Assembly (NCBI GenBank): GCA_963728535.1
Contig: CAVSKK010000001.1
Coordinates: 186,001 to 250,000 of the forward strand
DNA length: 64,000 nucleotides
From: VAXT01 sp963728535
GTDB taxonomy: Bacteria; Actinomycetota; Thermoleophilia; Gaiellales; Gaiellaceae
Reading direction: 5' to 3'
Part shown: piece after piece, positions 61,001 through 64,000 of the stretch
Numbering within the stretch: position 1 is the first letter of the stretch
Layout: every line of letters begins with the position of its first letter
Made by a program: the position numbers and the translations under genes
Notes under the pieces: generated by a model
Told to the model about the DNA's origin: nothing
The model's input: only the letters and a program-made list of their open reading frames with translations
Databases searched by the model: none

Positions 61001-64000
61001 GACCTCCTCGGCAACGTGACGATGGCGGGATACGACGAGCGCGACCAGCTGCTCTGGAACGAGGATGAGGAAGGCAACCCGACCGACATCAGCTACGCCG
61101 ATGTCGAGGGCAATCCGACGTCCAATCCGTGGGTGGCGACGGCGCAGTCCTCCGTCACCGGCCCCGACCCCGACGGAAGCGGGCCGCTTGTCCGTCCCGT
61201 CGCTCGCAGCCGCTACGACGAGACGCGGATGGGCGAGGACCTATTGACGAGTTCGGGCGGCCTGATCACCGACGCCGTTCGCTCTGCCGGCGTCGAGGGC
61301 GACGGTCGGGCCGCACCGGACTCGAGCTTCGGCCTCTGGGAGGGAACGACGAACCTCATCACGAACGGTGGCTTCGAGACGAATACGACCGGCTGGGTCG
61401 GTGTCCAGACGACGCTGACGCGGATCACAAGCCGCTCGAAGTTCGGTTCCGCCGCGATGCGGGCGACCGTGACGAACGGCAAGACGAGCTACAGCGCCGA
61501 TGCCGGAGCCAGCCTCTCGGGGGCGACTGCCAACCGCACCTTCACGGGCAGCGTCTGGGTCTACGCCGAAGGCTCGGCCGTCGGCAAGACGATGGCCGCG
61601 ATCCTGCGCGAGCAGGGCGGTGCGTTCAGTAACCAGGACACGACCGTGAACAAGACGCTCGCCGCCGGCTGGCAGCGCCTCACGGTCACGAGGACGCTCG
61701 TCCGAAACGACCGCACCTCCGTCCATCTCATCGCCTCGAGGCCGAGCGGCGCTACGAACGGTGAATACATCGATCTCGACGGCGCACAGACCGAGGAAAG
61801 ACTGGTCGCGACACCCTACGTCCAGACAAACGGGGCAACTGCGACCAGGGCGAGCGGCCGCGTTCAGGTGCCATCGAGTTCCGTAGGCGGCGAGACGGGG
61901 TGGGTGGCGCTTCGGATGCGCGCCGGAGTCAGTTCGGCCGGATCGAACCTCCGTCTTTTCACCTGGGGCGCGAGCTCGACTGACGAGCTCTATCTCCGCT
62001 ACGGGTCGGGATCCTTTCGCATGGGGCGAGTCATTTCGGGTTCCACTTCCGAGGCCCAGCAGGCGACGATCTTTGCGCCCGGTGACACCGTGACGGTGAT
62101 TGGAGCGTGGTGGAAGCTAGGTCTCACCGATGGCATCAAGATCTCGGTCAACGGGGGGGCGTTCTCGCAACTGACAAATGGCGGGACCTCGCAACCCGAG
62201 GGTGACACCTTCGATCTCGGTCAGCGCGGCTACTCGGCTCAGGACTTCGCCGACTCGGACATCCTCTGGGCAAGCTTCGGCACTGGGGCGCTGACAAACG
62301 CCGACTCTGCTGCGATCGCAGCTTGGGGGAACGAAACGCCCGGAACCTGGAGCTATCCACCGCTGGCAGGGGCGACTGCGGCCTGGAGCGCCGACACGGC
62401 CGCCCACCAGAAGCCCCTACCCTCGGCAGGTCCGCGTCTACAAGGGCTCCAGGCCGCCTACTATGACAACCCGAATTTGGCCGGTCGCCCGAAGGCACTC
62501 CAGAATGATTCGGGGATCAGCTTCTACTGGGGCGATGGCGGGCCGGCGAACGTCTGCCCGGATCCTGCGCACTGCAGTAACTTCTCGATCCGCTGGAGCG
62601 GCTACCTGAAGGTAGTAACAGGCGGCAGCTACCGCCTTTCGACGGTCGCCGACGCACAAGGGACAAACGTGACCTTGGACGGCACCTCGTTGATCAGCGC
62701 CTGGGGGCAAACGGGCAACAATCAGCTCGACTCCCAGCCAATCACGCTCACACAGGGCCTGCACAAGCTCGTTGTGGAGTACCACAAGCTGACAAGTGCC
62801 ACAGCCCAAATGCATCTGCGCTGGTCGTGCAGCGCCTGCGGGATAAACGAGATTGTCCCCTCGTTGTCTCTGCGACCGGCCTGGTTCAACCAGACATCGT
62901 CTGTCTCGCCCGCCGGGCGGACATCCTTCTCGCACTTCCCGAGCCCAGCGAACGCGCGCTCCGACTATTCGTTGTCGCGACTCCTCGACGGGACGAACGT
63001 GATCTCGAGCGTCTCCTACGACAGCTACGGTCGCATCACGCAGAAGGTGATGCCGAAAGGGAACGTTTCTCGAACGATCGATGGCAGCGGCAACCTCCAA
63101 GGATCACCCCTTGCGCCGTACGCGAAGAACTACGCTTACTACGGCCCAGGCGAGACTGCAAGCTTGCCTGCGGCCTGCGGAGGCGGAGCCCCCATCGACC
63201 AGGCGCAGCAGCCTAAATCGACAAGCCAGGACGGCATCGCGACGACGACCCTCGTTTACGACGCCGCAAGCCGCGAGGTCGCCAAGACCAAGAACGTCGG
63301 AACGACCTGCTCGAGCTACAACAGCGAGGGCAGGCTCACGTCAACGAAGGCCCCCGGAGACGCGCAACAGACCACGTTTACCTACGATCCGTCGGGGGCC
63401 CAGCGGACGGCGGCAGACGCCTCCGGAACGCTCACCTCCGAGTACGACGAGCAGGGGCGGCTCAAGCGCTCGATCGACTCCTTCGGCGCAGACGCAATCT
63501 TCACTTACGACTCCGAAAGCAACATGACGCAACGGCAAGCAGCTGCCGGGCCGCTAATTCCCGGCCCGGTTTACGCGACGAACTCCGTCTACGACGTCGC
63601 GGGCAGGCCCACGAGACTGACGGATCCGGCCGGGCGCAACTACACCTTCTTCTACGACAAGCAAGGCCGCCTGAAGGCGACCTGGTACGAGGCCAACCAC
63701 ACCTTCAGCTGGAACGACTACGGTGCCGCCGGCTCGCTGGCCGCCGTTTACAACCGCCACGGAGACCTATCGGCGCCGCTGCCATCGAGCGTCCCGGCCG
63801 ACGCGAGCCCCCTTGCCGACTTCGCGTACAGCTACGAGCAAGACGCGAAGAAGACGCAGCAGACGCGAACCGGCGGCGGCCTCGCGACGGAGATCGAGAG
63901 CTACCGCTACGACGGGCTCGGGCGGATGGATGCTTTCACGCTCCCAGACGGCACCCCCCGACGCTACAGCTTCGACGTCGATTCGAACCGGACGCAGATC
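58079..64000 (+). CDS. Giant secreted RHS/YD-repeat protein, runs off the window
   Basis: Open for 1974 codons from ATG 58079 (AAGGAGGA upstream) to the window edge; the frame is unbroken, as the end codons show. A TM/signal segment (TGQFLLALLVVGTATLVHVG) follows a basic n-region. Then a beta-rich N-domain (HYREESWLPIDTSVTP), a DNRLRE-like domain (about 290-460; SWSAVKFANLGVPANGYVSQ), an Fn3-like segment (PPNAPTLDSPATTAPLD) and the RHS opening (GPLAVNEANGNLVLSLPGPS). A CBM-like domain (NLITNGGFETNTTGWVG) and a LamG-like domain follow, a PA14 domain (LQAAYYDNPNLAGRP; GGSYRLSTVADAQGTNVTLD, about 1455-1580), then more YD repeats (VYDVAGRPTRLTDPAGRNYT). The C-terminal core and any toxin lie beyond 64000. 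Confidence 0.88.
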   Translation, partial: MRRFSHTFKSARTNWLAWTGQFLLALLVVGTATLVHVGSVASGGTGEQRVARVELPGLRTRTSSTYENPEGTRTTVVSLGSVHYREESWLPIDTSVTPAIGRDGYAWQNGANAFHAYFRQLLASEHLRLETQGDAVALTLEDANPLASAVPVGSRIIYGEVFPGVDLHYRMLPDAVKETFVLADAQAPTEYRFRLTVDEGTSLRAEEQADGSWDFIDRSETTLFTLAAPHAWDSAQRRARRERHASLDVRQVEDEFRIQLSLDPEWLNDPEREFPVYLDPTITVQPPTLDDDFKNPCPQGQSCTFPDTDVLGIGADGTVGTSWSAVKFANLGVPANGYVSQASAQLRFLYRTCFESELQNEPCHAYDLDVHQMTGAWSTGTRTENLAYDAQNPLDTYPLPADAASHWMSWDITTTARGWVDGSTTNHGLLFKRYPDASSPKNGPLVPSSGYSDTTLRPKLVMTYHLPPNAPTLDSPATTAPLDMTTPVLRASATDSDNDRLDLRYQVATDQNFTNVIRDEWLSLAPGVNSGSYTVPPAAPPNELKDGSTYWWRVQSRDEPDPIFNAGYYQIGPWSATRSFDLRLKKLGIRDYWPMWSRGPLAVNEANGNLVLSLPGPSYPYGTNSMGVSVSYNSQAPSTDQGLGPRWALDIGSDASPPTKLVDHNLLSGAEQFDALERLSGDGSSDYYTHVAGSNTYLSTPGDGAQLTKNADDTWTLLDPDGAIYTFGPAEPGDGNGVAKLLTSEWVDENASQTPLYYCFSGTKVTSIRNADCPPVSPSRQLSLVWYSVNPVGCPAAILCVVGPDGVTWKYIGDAGTPLGTAGRLVKINDGTRDLVALSYVPSGNGSGLPHKIQNANDLNPPLGQPGHDPNISPGYNALHAVTLAYDASNRVQSVTDGPVTNQTPASSTWSFTYNAPCPVATTATRAHHAGTSLGTVRASEGCTDLKPPRQQNDPNPKIVRTHYDNLGHPIQGTDLLGNVTMAGYDERDQLLWNEDEEGNPTDISYADVEGNPTSNPWVATAQSSVTGPDPDGSGPLVRPVARSRYDETRMGEDLLTSSGGLITDAVRSAGVEGDGRAAPDSSFGLWEGTTNLITNGGFETNTTGWVGVQTTLTRITSRSKFGSAAMRATVTNGKTSYSADAGASLSGATANRTFTGSVWVYAEGSAVGKTMAAILREQGGAFSNQDTTVNKTLAAGWQRLTVTRTLVRNDRTSVHLIASRPSGATNGEYIDLDGAQTEERLVATPYVQTNGATATRASGRVQVPSSSVGGETGWVALRMRAGVSSAGSNLRLFTWGASSTDELYLRYGSGSFRMGRVISGSTSEAQQATIFAPGDTVTVIGAWWKLGLTDGIKISVNGGAFSQLTNGGTSQPEGDTFDLGQRGYSAQDFADSDILWASFGTGALTNADSAAIAAWGNETPGTWSYPPLAGATAAWSADTAAHQKPLPSAGPRLQGLQAAYYDNPNLAGRPKALQNDSGISFYWGDGGPANVCPDPAHCSNFSIRWSGYLKVVTGGSYRLSTVADAQGTNVTLDGTSLISAWGQTGNNQLDSQPITLTQGLHKLVVEYHKLTSATAQMHLRWSCSACGINEIVPSLSLRPAWFNQTSSVSPAGRTSFSHFPSPANARSDYSLSRLLDGTNVISSVSYDSYGRITQKVMPKGNVSRTIDGSGNLQGSPLAPYAKNYAYYGPGETASLPAACGGGAPIDQAQQPKSTSQDGIATTTLVYDAASREVAKTKNVGTTCSSYNSEGRLTSTKAPGDAQQTTFTYDPSGAQRTAADASGTLTSEYDEQGRLKRSIDSFGADAIFTYDSESNMTQRQAAAGPLIPGPVYATNSVYDVAGRPTRLTDPAGRNYTFFYDKQGRLKATWYEANHTFSWNDYGAAGSLAAVYNRHGDLSAPLPSSVPADASPLADFAYSYEQDAKKTQQTRTGGGLATEIESYRYDGLGRMDAFTLPDGTPRRYSFDVDSNRTQI

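Overview
The window is high-GC DNA with tightly packed, often overlapping genes, GTG/TTG starts, and an actinobacterial-type LexA box. It looks like an actinomycete-lineage bacterium, probably a deep-branching soil or groundwater group such as Thermoleophilia. That placement is inferred from gene content and style, not from a marker gene.

Region 1 (1-27 kb) is an exopolysaccharide/capsule locus. It holds a sugar-nucleotide epimerase, a nucleotidyltransferase and an initiating sugar transferase in one tight operon, plus a DegT aminotransferase, GT2 and GT4 glycosyltransferases, a formyltransferase-like protein, asparagine synthase, a flippase, an O-antigen-ligase-type polymerase, two polysaccharide-deacetylase-like proteins, a FemAB-like acyltransferase, an ATP-grasp enzyme and a metallophosphoesterase. 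It also holds four secreted parallel beta-helix proteins; two of these carry proline-rich linkers encoded by CCNCCN microsatellites. About two thirds of the genes before 24.9 kb are frameshifted in this sequence, while almost everything after it is intact. I read this mainly as local sequence error.

Region 2 (27-31 kb) is ordinary chromosome: an L,D-transpeptidase, an NfeD-like protein, glutamate dehydrogenase, a CBS protein, a Ppx/GppA phosphatase and an initiator tRNA-fMet.

Region 3 (31-50 kb) is accessory DNA entered through the tRNA-fMet 3' end. A 2.3-kb cassette lies between the tRNA and a second copy of its 3' half. It encodes a ubiquitin-like protein, an E2-like/E1 fusion and a DUF6527 protein in one overlapping operon, preceded by a LexA-type SOS box. 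The E2/E1 fusion has no cysteine at all. Further right are a HAD hydrolase, an unrecognised 460-aa protein, an HTH protein with a two-palindrome operator, a decayed tyrosine recombinase with an excisionase and a ParB/MT-A70 methylase, then probable defence genes (DUF4062, OLD-type nuclease, dGTPase) interleaved with secreted proteins of unknown function and bounded by direct repeats.

Region 4 (50-64 kb) has two giant divergent RHS/YD-repeat proteins. The left one (2474 aa) ends in a variable toxin-like domain with an overlapping putative immunity gene. The right one is open for 1974 codons and runs off the window. Their shared upstream region is an inverted duplication of about 100 bp carrying matching promoters and matching hairpins that enclose the ribosome binding sites.
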